64,000 nucleotides of DNA from Glandiceps talaboti (GCF_964340395.1 NC_135560.1:10420098-10484097), one strand, 5' to 3'; positions 1 to 13,420 are shown, numbered from the stretch's first letter. Program-made: numbers and translations. Notes: generated from the sequence alone by a model not told the origin.

Positions 1-293
1 CTAAATAAATTGTTTGGCTCCGGTTACCCGATCCCACCTAGTTTTTCATGCCGACCCTAAACTTTTTTTACGTATTCGAGCAAAAACAATAATTTATAAA
101 ATCGCAAAAATTGTGTGAAGTCTTACAAGAAATAGTGGATGCGGAAGCTGACATCAACTTAAAAAGACTTGTCTTCCAATCTGTAATGGCTGGTAATGGC
201 TGTACATCTGATGAGAAGAAACCAGTAACACGTGTACAGAGACCATATGGAAAACAACGGAAACCATAACTACCTGAACTAGACACTCACATA

Positions 294-580
<287 letters not shown>

Positions 581-646
581 AACAAAACTATTACGCTCTG
601 CCACTGCGGTATAGAGCACTGTCTTAGCAGATTGATACTCACCGAG

Positions 647-647
<1 letters not shown>

Positions 648-679
<32 letters not shown>
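648..679. repeat. (AT)n microsatellite
   Basis: Pure alternating AT run of about 30 bases. Confidence 0.95.
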
Positions 680-680
<1 letters not shown>

Positions 681-819
681 ACTACTGTATACCTCTATGC
701 AGGTAGTAATCTCGCCTATTGAATTGACGTCGCACTAATATCAATATAGTGGCCTGAGCAAATATGCAAATATGTAATTACTGTTTTAGAGTTAGGGTCG
801 TGTTGATAAGGTTGTATGT

Positions 820-932
820 CAGTCTGTACGGTAACTTACGTGACGGGGAGCCCTCACACGTTGGCCAACTGGGTACCCACTTCACAGGCCGGTGTAGTGA
901 GGGCGGAGTGACACGACGTATCGTACAGTCTG
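820..932. mobile_element. Foldback repeat family A, copy 1
   Basis: The element opens with AGTCTGTACGGTAAC and closes with its approximate inverted complement ending CGTACAGTCT. Inside are a CCCTCAC block and, inverted, a GTGAGGGCGG block. Related copies lie at 2075-2166 and 22923-23011, and a more diverged one at about 19693-19785. There is no coding capacity, so this is probably a non-autonomous MITE-like element. Confidence 0.6.
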
Positions 933-1175
933 GGAGCTTGAATTGTTACCTGTCACTTGTTTTTAGGATCGGGTGTGGTTTGGTTTGGTATGTTAAGCTC
1001 CATCAGGTCAGGTTATTAGGTTTGGGCCGAGTCGGATTTGAATTGGGTTGGGTTTACTTGTGTTGGGATGTGTTATACGGTGATGCACGTTAACATGGTT
1101 AAACTATATATATCTTCCCGATGTACGTGTCGTATATATGTAAATCATTGCTTACGTCACCATTTGTCTTTCTAG

Positions 1176-1360
1176 GTCGTCGTGTGTGTATGGGTGAACA
1201 GCTGGCCAAGATAGAACTCTTCCTGTTCTTGTCATCCATGATACACCAATTTAAATTCTCACTGCCCCAGGGGGTGGAACGACCTAGCACATCTGGTAAT
1301 CTCGGACTGACTATGAGTCCTTCCGACTTTGAAGTGGTCATCACATCCCGTAATGATTAA
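1176..1360 (+). CDS. Cytochrome P450, CYP2-type, last exon
   Basis: This is the 3' terminal exon of a microsomal haem monooxygenase. An acceptor (TTTCTAG, ending at 1175) is followed by a phase-1 exon whose translation starts (G)RRVCMGEQLAKIELFLFL. That is the second half of the haem-binding signature; the Cys is the axial haem thiolate ligand. The rest ends at TAA 1358-1360 and has the length and character of the CYP2-clan C-terminus. An exon beginning just before RR.C.GE in phase 1 is typical of CYP2 genes. No preceding P450 exon was found between 1 and 1175, so the rest of the gene lies left of the window. No AATAAA was found close downstream. Subfamily cannot be given. Confidence 0.9.
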
Positions 1361-2074
1361 AGTTCTGCGTCGGATATTTCAGACCTCGATATTTGTATGA
1401 TATGAGAATCAAAGTGTAGCTTGAACTATCAGAATATTTAGGTTGTTTTCAAGCCTTGGAAAATACTCTCTTTTTTTGGCATAATTACGCCACGTCTTTC
1501 CCAAAAAGAGAAATTAAATCGTGTTTTGTGATTGAACTAGTCTAGTTACTGTACGCGTAGACGTTCCCTGGGATCTCTTTCTAAGGTGGAGATGATCTTA
1601 ACACGTATACTAGGATTAGACTAACATTCTACCGCGCATGTGTGATGCTGCATAGTTTTCCTGTTGTTATTTTTAAGGCGTCCGCTAAATACACAATTAT
1701 GAAATTAGATATTTAATCAATTTACTTCGAAATCAATGACAGACACAATTATCTAAGTTGTCAACATTTTAAGAGTGCTTACTCATTCGATGCAAGAGAT
1801 CATACCGACAGTGGTAAAGTAATTCAGGTCTATTCCCCGTGCAGCCTCGGTACCTTGCATAATCACATGCTGACATAAATTACAGCTCAAACCACTACAA
1901 TAAATTAATCTTTTAAAAAGTGGTTTGAGATAACCGAAGCATGCAGTGCAACTTTAAGTATCATTAGAGTGTTTTCTGTAATATTTATATTCCAGTGCAT
2001 CAATTATTTTCAACGATTCGATACAAAAACATCGCTCAACAGAAAGTTACAAAGTTTCTCAACGGCGTTCTCTG

Positions 2075-2166
2075 TGATCTGTAAGGTACATGTACGCCGT
2101 GACAGGCGCCCTCACACATCGGTCAACCAGAGGAGGGCGAACGACACGACATATCTTACAGTCTAC
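2075..2166. mobile_element. Foldback repeat family A, copy 2
   Basis: Left arm TCTGTAAGGTAC...CGCCGTGACAGG and right arm ...ATATCTTACAGTCT are approximate inverted complements, with the CGCCCTCACACATCGGTCAA block shared with the copy at 22923. Flanking bases to about 2187 and from about 1856 recur near 497-580, so the full element may be larger than the hairpin. Confidence 0.65.
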
Positions 2167-2513
2167 GTTCTTGTCAGTGTTCAACAAAATACACGTAAGT
2201 GTTGTGATGCTGAGACGTGGTTCAAGATCTGTTCTATTCAGTCTCAAATATATATTCTTGCTTGGCAATTGATTCTTAGGACGATTTTTTTCATAATATC
2301 AATCAGGATGATATTGTTAAAATCAAGTAAGGTCACTTTAAAAACAAACCGCAAGAATGATTAAAATGAAAATAACAAAACACTTATTGTTGTCTGTCAC
2401 ATAATGTGTGTTCATGAGATGCATAAATGCACTGAATGAGTGAGACAATAATATTTGCACCGTGCCTCAAACACTGAAGAGCGGGTGCCTCTGAACTCAG
2501 ACAGTGGTCTGAC

Positions 2514-2537
2514 TCTCACTCACTCACTCACTCACTC

Positions 2538-2608
<71 letters not shown>

Positions 2609-2653
2609 GGTTGTCTGTCTGGTTGTCTCTCTCTCCCACCCTCCCTCCCTCTC

Positions 2654-2685
<32 letters not shown>

Positions 2686-2702
2686 GTCTCTCTGTCTCTC
2701 TC

Positions 2703-2778
<76 letters not shown>

Positions 2779-2809
2779 TATCTCCCTCCCTCCCTCTCTC
2801 TCTCTCTCA
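2514..2809. repeat. CACT / CTGT / CT compound microsatellite
   Basis: Consecutive (CACT)n, (CTGT)n and imperfect (CT)n tracts. The 142-residue frame over it is an artefact. Confidence 0.97.
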
Positions 2810-3232
2810 TGGTGATGACATTATATGACGGTCAAAACGCGTGTATTTTATTGAAGTATAAAAATACGACTAATATCAAATAGCACGACCAGCATGCAGT
2901 TTTCCTTCACCTATAATAACATATACTTTATAAATTATATGAAAATAACCGATAATGCGGTATTCAATGTATCGTTACGGTATTAATAAATACGTACAGG
3001 CAGTATTGGTCGGAGTACAACAAAAATATATACAATACAGTAGCATATTAAGCGGGTTGATGGTGTCAATTTGTTAAGCAAGTTTTGCATCTCAGTGGTT
3101 AGAGCTCGAGTGAAGAAAATTTCAGAAAACACTTCCGGCTTGAATTTTGTCTGTCGAAATCTTGTTGCGTTACATCATGTGATTATCTTCGCTGCTGCGT
3201 TGATATTTGCAAAGTACGTTATGATTTTTAGA

Positions 3233-6200
3233 CTATACAAAGACTTTGAAAAGCAAAGAAAAGAACATAACAACTAAACTGGGTAAGACATTGCTAGAAC
3301 CCCCAATTGACATCTGATTATTGCATCTGGCGTCACTTTCGGTAGTTGGTTCAGGCGTAGTCATTTCAAAATTGTCTGTACATGGTAACCACCAGAGGGC
3401 GGTAGGCCGTGGGTAAGTGCTGTCGACGTTGAAATTCTGGTCATTGAATCTGTAATACTTATCTCCGCTAAAGAAGTAGGTTTTTCCATTAGAATACTGG
3501 AACGCGGTGTCTATTGTATTTGGTAGGCCATTCCATACTGACAGATCTCTGGGGTACCCGGCATCAACACCTTGCCCGGATGTATACCTGTAATACTGGT
3601 CACCTGAATAGAATGAAATGTGTTAATTAGTGATGGAACGGGGAAAATATCCATTGTTGGCATGGATGGGTTAAAATTTCAATAACTATTGCTTCTATGT
3701 CCTTGTAATATCTAGGAATCATTGCATATAAGTATGTGACTCGGCTGATGACTCCTCCATGGATATTTTGGATGAACTTTCCCTTTATGTTGATCAGACT
3801 TCTTTTGTTACAACGCACCATTTATATAAAGCTGTTACAACTTAATTTCAACTCATAACTTGCTGCACGTACTCCTCGTGTGTACGTAGTGAGATACAAC
3901 AACCATAGACCCTACACGTAGGTTCTATGCAGCATCTTATCATTATGGGTCACACGTTTCCGTGTCGGATATTACATATGTGTTTCCCTTCGATTTTCTG
4001 AACTATACGAACAACATGTACAAGACTAAAATACACAATGCAGCTGACTGGTACTGTCAAAATTATCATAATATCGTTTATGCAGTCACGATTACGTCAT
4101 CAACTTACCTTTGATGAAGTAAGTCTTGCCATTTCCACTCCATACAAATGCAGCATCTAGGTTGCTAGGCAACCCACTCCAGATAGAGACTGATTTTGGA
4201 TATCCAGCATCTTGTACTCGGTTGCTAAAACGCCAGTAGAGATCCCCCTGGAATTAACACCAAACTGATTAGTATGCATGTCATTACGTAAAACAAATCA
4301 CACCCGTCACTTCTAAAACAGATCAACGATGAAAATAATATGGTGTCATCAATATACCACATGACGTCACGTGGAATGACATGACATGACATGACATGAC
4401 ATGACATGACATGACATGACATGACATGACATGACATTACATAGTATGGCATTTCACTACATTGCATTTCATTACATGACAATACTTTACATTACATTAC
4501 ATTACATTACATGATATTATATCGCAATACTTGCATGAAAACTTTGATACATTACATTGCATAAAGTTACATTACATTACATTACAGTATATTGCATAAC
4601 AGTACACAGCATTTCATTACTGCATGATACTTACATTGCGTTACATTACATGCACATTTCAAGTTGCGTTACATTTCAAGATACGTTACGTTACGTTACG
4701 TTACGTTATGTTACGTTACGTTACATCAGATTCACATATGATCACAAAAATGCAAGTTTAGACTTAATATATACTTACTTTAAAGAAATATGTTCTTTGA
4801 TTACTTCTCCAGTAGACTGCAGCATCTAAGTCGTCGGGAAGCCCTGGCCATCCATTGCTGATTAGAGCAGCATCGCGTAAATATGTATCACTTTGCAGCT
4901 TTGTCCAGAAATATTGACCTAGAAATTGTATATAAATATATATGAATATACCAGATATTGTACATTTATTTATATCTAAAAAATGGTTTCAAAAATTTTT
5001 CCAGTTGCAGCTAGTGCATCTTTAAGGTGTCGAATATTAGACTTGTCACTGATTAGGTACTAGGTCTACATTCCTATTTTGTCACGTGATTTCCCCCAAT
5101 ATTAATGCAAAGAAATCTCTACATCAAACAATAGCTTAATTTGCATTTTTTCGAAAATCCTGATAAGAATTAAACACAATATCTCGACAAAAATCTTGGA
5201 ATCAAAATCCGAACGTTTGTGTTTACCCACAGTCTGTGGTTTATCTGACGAGATTTGTTGTTTTTACATATATGATGAAGACATATACGATGAAGACTTG
5301 TTTTTAGTTAAAGTTTGTCCAAAAACGATGCCGATGGTGGATTACTTACCTCTAAATGCATACGTGGTGCCATCGGCAGTGTCTGTGATCGCATCAAAAA
5401 CGCCCTCACATTGATCTGGTAGACCAGGTATTGGATTGATAGGGGGAGGAGTAAAGTTAGGATTTGGATTTGGTTCATCGACGTCTCTCATTCCTGAAAA
5501 AGGGAACACTTTATTATCAACAATTCGTGTTATGTTATACTGGCACCTTATATGTATGCAGTATTCACTTCTATTCTGGTTATATTCGCTAAAATGTACT
5601 AGTATATGTATATCGTCTGTAATGGTCTCGACATGAATGACGTAACGACCGATGTCAGCTGACTTATACATTACTCCGTCTGCAAACAGGACTATGTCAA
5701 GTATAGAATTTGAGAGGCCAAGCTAAGGTACACCTCTAGCATCACTCACCATATAATTGTTGAATCCCTGCTATGTCGTCACTGTGGAGTTGGAATGACG
5801 GTTGGTAACCAGTATAAAATGGCGCCATCAACGCCTCATTGACATCTGAATGGGACAGACCAAGACTATGACCAAACTCGTGTGCTGCGACTTGGAACAA
5901 GTTTACACCTACAATCCGAAATGAAAGTGACAGTTAATTCATCACGCCTCCTTAGATATTACCGTCATCGTTTCACTATCTATTATCAATTTGAGATATA
6001 TAAATCATAGCATAGCCGTGTCTAACGTCTATGATCGTAATAAACGATAGATTAAGACGCCACTTACCATCAAACGTTGCATCCGTATATAATTCATCGT
6101 CATCAAAATGAGCGTCACCATTTGTCGGAAAGTAAGCATGGGCCAAAACACCACCTGGTCCATCGAAAGGACCACCATCACCATGGGCACCGGGAGCAAA

Positions 6201-7008
6201 AAATATATATAAATCTGGTGTTCCAGAATAAATCTGTGTGAATTTCAATGGTGTGTGCTCCTCCCAGACCTGTGTAGAGATTGTGATTGGAAAAGTCAAG
6301 TCGACGTCAACTTGTTTCATGTTTTAAGATAATTTTCTAATCGCGGCTGACGAAGAGATAGATGGGAACACTCAAAGATTGTTGCAGAGGTTACAGGTAA
6401 TATAAATCATTTGTTGTCTCCAATGTTAATATAAAGGAGACTATTTTCATGTGCAGATGTAGGGTATACTCAACAATGATATACAACTTACATTTAATGC
6501 TCTAGCCATGGTCTGGTCGATAACACTCCGTGACAAGTCATTGGTGTATTGCGTGATTCTGTATGTCAAATCTGTTTTCGGCCAGGCTGTTATTGCCGCA
6601 AATCGTTTACGCCTTCTAGCATCGTTACTTGTGCCAACCATATCTGGAACACCGCATCTAGGCACGTTCATCATTTCCATTGTCTTAGCGTCCATTTCAC
6701 CTGTTTTCCGGAGATAAAAAAAAATGTATATGTGTCACGTGCCCACAAACGTTCGTAAGTCTATAGATGTTCTTTCTCTAACGTCTATGGTAATTCATAA
6801 GTATATTAGCGTCTAGCTTACCTGTAGACTTGAAGGACTAACACTGCTACACTATTTCCGCTATCCTAACTGACACTTTTATTTTTGGAATTTTGAATGA
6901 CGGGCGCCGGAAAATTCAAAAATATAAATCTCCGTGAGGAGAGCGGAAATAGTGCAGTAGTGTTAGTCCTTCAAGTTTACAAGTAGGCTAATTAGTATCA
7001 CAAGATCA

Positions 7009-7068
<60 letters not shown>

Positions 7069-9361
7069 GTTTTTTGTCGTTTTGGGGTGTGTGTTTTTTT
7101 TTGTTTTTTTTTTGGGGGGGGGTTGCGATACACAATATCGTGACGTTGCGTGGCCTATACTTTGCACACACACAAAATATGACCTTGGTTGTATTTTGCT
7201 TTTGGACTCAAGACAAGGTGGACTTGAAAACGATATAGTTCATTATTACAATATTAACATAACCTCTATTAATATAAAATGTCCAATAATGACGTTTGAA
7301 TCAAAACTAACCTGGATATCCCAGATTATAATCACGGGTATTTTGTTTTGTCGAAAAAGTCATTCAAGACACAAGTTCAAAACATATAATGGACTGACGA
7401 GATGTATATGACGAAGTATAAATTCACGTCAGACGTCTTTCTCCTTTCCTGGTCGTGTACATTGATCGTTCATGAAAAAAACCCATAAAATACCTGGATA
7501 CGTGTATGGGGTCTTACCTGTTTCAGTCAAGTTGGCAAATCTTTGAAACATACGAACTGCCTCCTCCAGGTCTTCTGCTGTCCGCAACTGTCCAGCTTTT
7601 GTGTCGATGTTACCTAGGTAACCAAAATATTGAAGGTATTCCTAGTATAAAGAAGAAAAGTGAGATGAAATGAATAATCATATCTCTATACCTCGCTGGC
7701 TTTGAATAGTCCGCTATATTTCATTCGAAACGTTTGAGTGAAAAGCGCCCCCATCATGAAATTTCAATTCCCCCCTTCAGATATATTTAGTACAATGATT
7801 TTAAAGTTTAGAAAATGATGGATTTTTTGTGTGGTTGGTTTCAGAAACAGATATAATGTATTGTATCTGTATTCATCCTCGATCACTACGAAGTTTGCTC
7901 GAAAATATCCGATCCGATTAGATGTATACTCAGTGAAACACTTTCACTATCGACCCCATGGCGTGAGTTCCTTCCTTCCTTGAAATCACGTAACATGACG
8001 AATTCAAAATCACGTGATATGACGAGGAGGCTGAGAGTGTAATTCTGTGTAAGAGTCAGACTGGGTACGTACATTTTACTTATCGGAATTCATATATAAC
8101 ATCCTTATAATATAACTCAGATTAACGGTGGGTTTCTACACTGATCGGTTCGGTTAATATATTTCGACATACTGTAGCACAATAATCCCTCTATCAGTGT
8201 CACGTGACACATTAATGCATAGTGGGTTTGTGGTCACAGAGATAGGGGTCGTAGCTATGGCTCGAAGTTGTATATCCAGACAAATCCGATATACTCAGAT
8301 AATACTAGTTTTGTTCTGATCTGTACAGACAGTATTGGTGTGTATCTATCTACTTATACCGTTTTGTACCACTGTCAATTTTCTGCATTCAGAAGTTCAA
8401 ACAATATAAAAATCTATAGTATTCAGTAAAAATAACCCTCTTTCCTCATTACATATGCTGATATCTAACTACAGCACAATAGTGTTATCGTACACATTCA
8501 CGTTTAGAAACTGAAAAGAAATTGGTTCCCTTAAACCATAGACAATATTGTCTATGCTTAAACCATGCTTAAACCTTAGACATGTCTCTCTAGGGTCTAT
8601 GATTAATAAACCGGTATTTTAATACTATACATACAAATCTCAGAGATACATGTACAATACATGTCTGACTCAATCTTCCGACGTCTTGATGATCAAACCA
8701 CGATTCTTTGTCTACAACGCCCCACCCTTTGATTTTTGTTATCCTTTTTACAACAAGTAATGGTGAACTATGTAAAAATCGTTTATCTAAAAAAAAATAT
8801 GGTAGCTTTTTCAAAAGTATTACAAGTGTTAGTGGTTATGGTTGATGGGCTATCGCGTCTCTATATGACAGATCTGTCGGAGTAGTTAATGCACGCATTT
8901 GTTGTTACTTCCGTAAGAGGTTTGATGTATAATTCCACAGACACTTATCGGTACAACAGTTTCATTGCAGTCTGCTCACCGAGTTCTAGGCTGTATATAT
9001 ATATATATGGGTACAATTTTAAGAGAAAAAGAAACCAAAACTAGATTTTTATAAAGTAATTGAAGTTAAAAGAAACCACCAACAACGTTTAAATCAGCGA
9101 TATCCATTTTGTTTGGCTTCCATGATACAGTATATTTATGTGACGTCACTTTACGCGCGTACTGTAGTACAGATTTTGATGAAGAAAAACATGTCAGTAT
9201 GTATGTGATTTATAAGGAAATTAAAAGCAGCGCAAACCTTTTTCTTGAAAACGGAAAGTTTGACTTACCAGAGCTGCAAAGGGGTTATCGATGGGCGCTT
9301 GTTGGGTTGGTAGACATAATGCCAATAACACTGTCAGGCATAACAAAACGAAGGACTTCAT
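3233..9361 (-). CDS. Matrix metalloproteinase, furin-activated, probable GPI-anchored
   Basis: Zinc endopeptidase of the extracellular matrix. Nine coding exons: 9269-9361, 7518-7641, 6492-6700, 6068-6269, 5750-5908, 5350-5493, 4779-4918, 4109-4247, 3233-3603; joined they give 526 residues with every phase matching. Seen: signal peptide from [18 protein letters not shown]; propeptide with cysteine switch PRCGVPD (86-92); furin site RRRKR (101-105); catalytic domain with [12 protein letters not shown], zinc site [11 protein letters not shown] (219-229) and Met-turn at M237; Asn/Pro-rich hinge; four-bladed hemopexin domain between C291 and C478; then a Thr/Pro/Glu linker and a short hydrophobic C-terminus (about 507-526) with no cytoplasmic tail. 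The furin site plus terminal hydrophobic stretch fits the MT-MMP group, most simply the GPI-linked type. No fibronectin inserts, so not MMP2/9-like. The start was chosen for the signal peptide and the ATCACCATGA context. Orthology to a particular vertebrate MMP cannot be given. Confidence 0.95.
4377..4436. repeat. (ATGAC)n pentanucleotide microsatellite
   Basis: About twelve units of ATGAC in the MMP intron between exons 7 and 8. Confidence 0.95.
4480..4725. repeat. Degenerate (TTACA)n / (GTTAC)n tracts
   Basis: Clusters of TTACA units near 4485-4515 and 4567-4586 and GTTAC units at 4682-4721, in the same MMP intron. They look like drifted pentanucleotide arrays related to the one at 4377. 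Confidence 0.8.
6805..6993. mobile_element. Foldback repeat family B (MITE-like)
   Basis: Arms of about 90 bases in inverted orientation meet near GACGGGCGCC at 6899. The outer part of both arms carries CTTGAAGGACTAACACT, followed by CACTATTTCCGCT. It lies in MMP intron 2 and has no coding capacity. Confidence 0.75.
7009..7135. repeat. (TTG)n microsatellite with poly-T and poly-G tail
   Basis: Roughly nineteen TTG units followed by T-rich and G-rich runs, in MMP intron 2. Confidence 0.95.
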
Positions 9362-9485
9362 GGTGATCTTAAAGTTGAAGGCAGTATCAGTAGTAAAAAC
9401 AATTTCAATATAGAGAGGTTGTGTTCGAGTTCCTCGGACCTGCCGAGTGTGCCAAGTTTTGATTTGGGACTTAAATCTGGCCGAG

Positions 9486-9493
9486 TATTTATA
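9486..9493 (-). promoter_or_regulatory. Candidate TATA box of the MMP gene
   Basis: On the - strand this reads TATAAATA, about 125 bases before the ATG at 9361, which would leave a 5' UTR of roughly 95 bases. An inverted CCAAT motif (CTGATTGGTCAAT) lies further upstream at about 9651-9663. No start-site data. Confidence 0.55.
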
Positions 9494-11203
9494 AGCCTCT
9501 GTATTCAAATCCTTGTGTTCATAAAACAAAGACAATGAGTCATGTACATCTCGCACTTGCGTAGGCCCTTTCATTTTATTGTATTTTTAACTTACCTACC
9601 TGTGTCCTTATTTGGTTACGCTTTCACGGGAACGCAAGACAGTAGTCGTTCCTGATTGGTCAATAAATGTGACCCAGTCACCTCGATTGTTGTTGCCCAT
9701 CAATTCATATGCAAATCATCGGACGTAAATACTTTGTGGTCAGTGAACAATCGTTTTGCATTTGTACACAAATCTGTCTTTGTCCATAAAAAGGAACACA
9801 TTGAGAGGAAGAATGCACGACGTTCAATGGGATTTAATAAATTCACTAGTTGTTTTAAATCGCACGATGACAGTGACGTGTGAAGTTAACAACAACTCTG
9901 CTGACAACTTCTACTCACTATCATTCCAAAAAAAACCAACACTTTATTATGTAACTATTAAACCCACATCTTAGGGTAAATATTGTTGCGTACGTATACG
10001 TACAAGTACAATCTCACGAGGCTTACTATCAACTAAGTACATTTATGTACATTTGCAAGTAAAGACATACAATGTTAATATCCTTATTACCACAGCGCTA
10101 AGAGTTTGTAGAATTATCGTAGATTGTCAAATATTTCATAGCCAAAAACGGATGCAAAAGTGTCAATTTTTAAGTGCTCTGTTGATATTTCCCACCGTTT
10201 TATTTACATTTACAAGTTTATCGGGCCATGTAGGAATTTCTCCTTCCCGTCTTAATACTTCGGATGTACACCCGCGAAGCTGGGGCCTTCCTCTGAACGC
10301 TGCTATAGTTTCTGTAAATATAGCAAACCTACGGTATTTGTCTATTATTTCCAGCAACCCAACCACCAACCTAACAGGTAAACATTTTCACTTGAGACAC
10401 TATAAACTACAATGATTCCTCCACCCCACGTCCATTGTCCCAATTATATAGGTCAACCCAATGCATGAATGCATTACGCGCCAACCTCAAGTACGCGTTT
10501 ATACTGAGCGCAAATAAATGTTCCAGTGCAATGTTAGCCTGAAGTTGACGTAGTTGTACATGTCACGTAAGTAGACACTTATTCCAAAACATAAGCGTGC
10601 ATCTTTGGGGCCATTTAGTCAGAATTAACAACGTCGTAAACCCGACAGGCCTCTTTTACGGCACCAAGAGGCTACTTATTTCGTTGCTTCAGTATAAATA
10701 TGTGCTCTGGCTTACTAGAATGAGAATTAAATGAATATTTATCTCGCACACTTCACTATCAAATTAAATGCGTGGTGTCGTGGTTTATTTTATTTACTTT
10801 TAGTCACATCCTGGTGTATAGAGTTAAAAGAAATGTGAACTCCAATGTCACGGTTCTTCTTCTCGGAAATAGTACGAATCTGATTTAGCGTCCCATGACT
10901 CCCTTGTCAAATGACTCTTTAGTAACTGTTATCGCTCGATTAATTTCTGTTCGGGCAAATGACAAATTTGCAACTGAAAATCTATGTAGTTAGTCACATC
11001 ATCAAACTAGCTATACCTTTGTCATATGCATGTAGTACATATCTAGTACTGGTTAACAAAAAACATTATAGTTTTTATGCACAGTTCTGATTCGCATCCG
11101 TGCAACAATTTACCAACTTGTAACACGTATCACAAGTATTGAATCTCGGTACATGTACAAGTATCATATCACTATATCATTTGAATAACTCAAATAAGTC
11201 AAA

Positions 11204-11243
11204 TGGTTAGAGTGGCTTGCTTCGAAGGTTGCAGGTTCGAGCA
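11204..11243 (+). other. tRNA-like fragment before a CATA array
   Basis: TGGTTAGAGTGG resembles a pol III A box and GGTTCGAGC a B box. The gap between them (17 bases) is too short for an intact tRNA, and the fragment runs straight into (CATA)n. It may be the remnant of a tRNA-derived SINE head or tail. Confidence 0.3.
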
Positions 11244-11396
11244 TACATACCATACATACATACATACATACATACATACATACATACATACATACATACA
11301 TACATACATACATACATACATACATACATACATACATACATACATACATACATACATACATACATACATACATACATACATACATACATACATACA
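11244..11396. repeat. (CATA)n microsatellite
   Basis: Nearly perfect tetranucleotide array of about 38 units; frames over it are artefacts. Confidence 0.98.
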
Positions 11397-12351
11397 TGAT
11401 TCTTACATTCGTTTATAAGACTGTCGATGTTAGCATAAAGTAGAAAAGACGTACTACATTTCTTAGCACCTGTCTGCGATCTTTCGGAACTTTCACCCGG
11501 GTTTCAATAGACCGTACACGGTATAAGGTACCACGCTTTATATTTGTAAACATTGTACACTCACCGGGCAACGGTTGCCTGGAGGTATATACAATGCGTG
11601 TCAACAGGTTGGGTGAGGCTCGGTGAAATTTATACCGTCTACCGTCATACAGTGACTCACGCCCTCACGGGGGTACTCCCAATAGAAAGTATATGTGCCG
11701 CTCAAATGGGTCACTTTTTTTCACGAAAATATAGAAAACCTGGGTCGACCTGTTATCTGAAAATTTCCTAATCATGTGTCAAAAACGTTGTCATATTTTA
11801 GAAATACCTTCACAGCATCAGACTAAAGGTAACGGACCAGATAATGTGACTGGAAATCGCCACAAATGGGTCTGTTTGTAGATGTTTTGAACTTAATTGG
11901 GCCACACACCCCCGGGGTGTAAAGTGCAACTCTTACACCGTTGATATGCATAGAGATGTTACACATAAAACCTCACCTGTTTTACTCCAACACTTTAATA
12001 CAACGACTTGTAGCTATAATAGTGAAATGATTAATATTGAGTATACTATGTGTGGCAGTCTTTGAAGGAAAGGTGGATCATGAGTCATTAAAAGAAGGTA
12101 TTTATCATAATGACAGCATACAACAATTAAAGTTCGGCAATACCAGTTGCAGTGTTCACGCATTTTGCTGCATTTTACTTGTTGATAGAATGAGAGGAAT
12201 CCGATTTTTCTCTGGCTGTATCTACAGTAAGTTTATGTACTATCAGAACTTAGGATCAGCAATTATTGTAATCAAAGGATAAACTGCCCAGAGGTAGGAG
12301 AGGCAGGTGCTCCCAGCTCCGCGGTCAAATTTTTAAAACCGAAGTAGCTAA

Positions 12352-12383
12352 ACCATGGATGTATACCCTATTACATCCATGGT
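12352..12383. repeat. Short palindrome family C, copy 1
   Basis: ACCATGGATGTATA and TACATCCATGGT form an inverted pair with a few bases between. Related palindromes lie at 40713, 40788 and 42428. Confidence 0.6.
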
Positions 12384-13109
12384 CAAATATGCGACGCTAT
12401 GGTCGTTACAATAATTAAATCACAGTATTAGTCACGCATAGATGAGCTTCCTAAGATAACAATAGGTCATGCATAGTTATGACGTCATGGAGATGAAACA
12501 AAGGCTCAGCAAGGACACTAAACTTTTGAGTTACTTGAATGACATCTCCAGACATATGATATTAGTGTACATATTGTCTTGACACCCATGTGAGCCATAT
12601 TCATTTATTTCTCTAACTGGGTGTTTGGCGACATGTATAAATAGCGTCATGTCTGAACCCAAACTTCAGTAATTACAAATTAGTGGCATTTGTTCTTTCT
12701 CCTCCAAGGCTCCTCCAAGGCTCGTCCCAAGCCATACGCAGTGATGATAAACCATGCACCACAGTGCCAATTGAATCTGTCAGAAGTACACACTATGGTT
12801 TATTATCGTGTATATGCACTATACGAACTCAACCCATAAAGGGCTGTCAATTTAATCGAACAAAGTATTTTGTACTGGTAGTTCACTGATATAAAACAAC
12901 ACACAATGTCAATTGTCATTCTTTTCTTCGCACTCGTCTTCCATTTAGTCTTACGGTATCACCTGCTTCCATGTTGACTAGCACGGCAGACTTTTAAATG
13001 CAGATGCGCATGTATTTTTAGATTTTAACTGCGACCATCTTCTCTAGTCCCTGGACATATTTACAGTATACACTTTAGTTTAAAACTTTATTCGTCCAAA
13101 TAAATTCGG

Positions 13110-13310
13110 AAATTTGTTGAATGGTCGCCACAAGAGTAGCGCCCTAGTGTTGAAAAAGCAGGAGGAAGCCGGAGCACCCGGGGAAACCTTGCGTTGTTCG
13201 GCATGGTCAAACTGAGCATCACCTTCTTACATGCAGACCCGGTTAATTTTTTTTAATGAAACCCAGCCGACACCAGGCGGGTTCGAGCTAACCTCTCGGC
13301 CACCAACAAC
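13110..13310. mobile_element. SINE-like or LINE-tail-like dispersed repeat, uncertain
   Basis: A locally GC-rich segment containing GGAGGAAGCCGGAGCACCC and GGCGGGTTCGAGCTAACC. Its wording resembles conserved cores of dispersed repeats seen in several marine animal genomes, but no second copy occurs in this window. Composition and motifs are the only support. Confidence 0.25.
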
Positions 13311-13373
13311 CCCAAAATAAAAGAAGGCAAACTTTACATACAAGGCAATCCTACCAGTATTGTAATGGCGCTG

Positions 13374-13420
13374 TTGTGTTGTGTTGTGTTGTGTTGTGTT
13401 GTGTTGTGTTGTGTTGTGAT
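13374..13420. repeat. (GTGTT)n microsatellite
   Basis: About nine pentanucleotide units. Confidence 0.95.

Larger units (their letters stand above)
1361..3232. other. Non-coding stretch between P450 and MMP genes
   Basis: P450 3' flank and the 3' flank of the opposing metalloproteinase gene. It holds a family A foldback, a large CT/CTGT microsatellite and otherwise AT-rich sequence. No exon recognised. Confidence 0.6.

Noticed and set aside
4480-4725. Possible telomere-like or satellite sequence
   Set aside because: Units are TTACA and GTTAC, not TTAGGG; ordinary drifted microsatellites in an intron.
11204-11243. tRNA gene
   Set aside because: A- and B-box-like motifs are too close together and no acceptor stem can be formed; kept only as a tRNA-like fragment.
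12037-12282. 81-residue frame on the + strand
   Set aside because: No promoter, splice partner or recognisable motif; ordinary chance length for AT-rich DNA.
12636-12889. TATAAATAG followed by a 68-residue frame
   Set aside because: The frame has no ATG start and no similarity I can see; the TATA match alone is weak.
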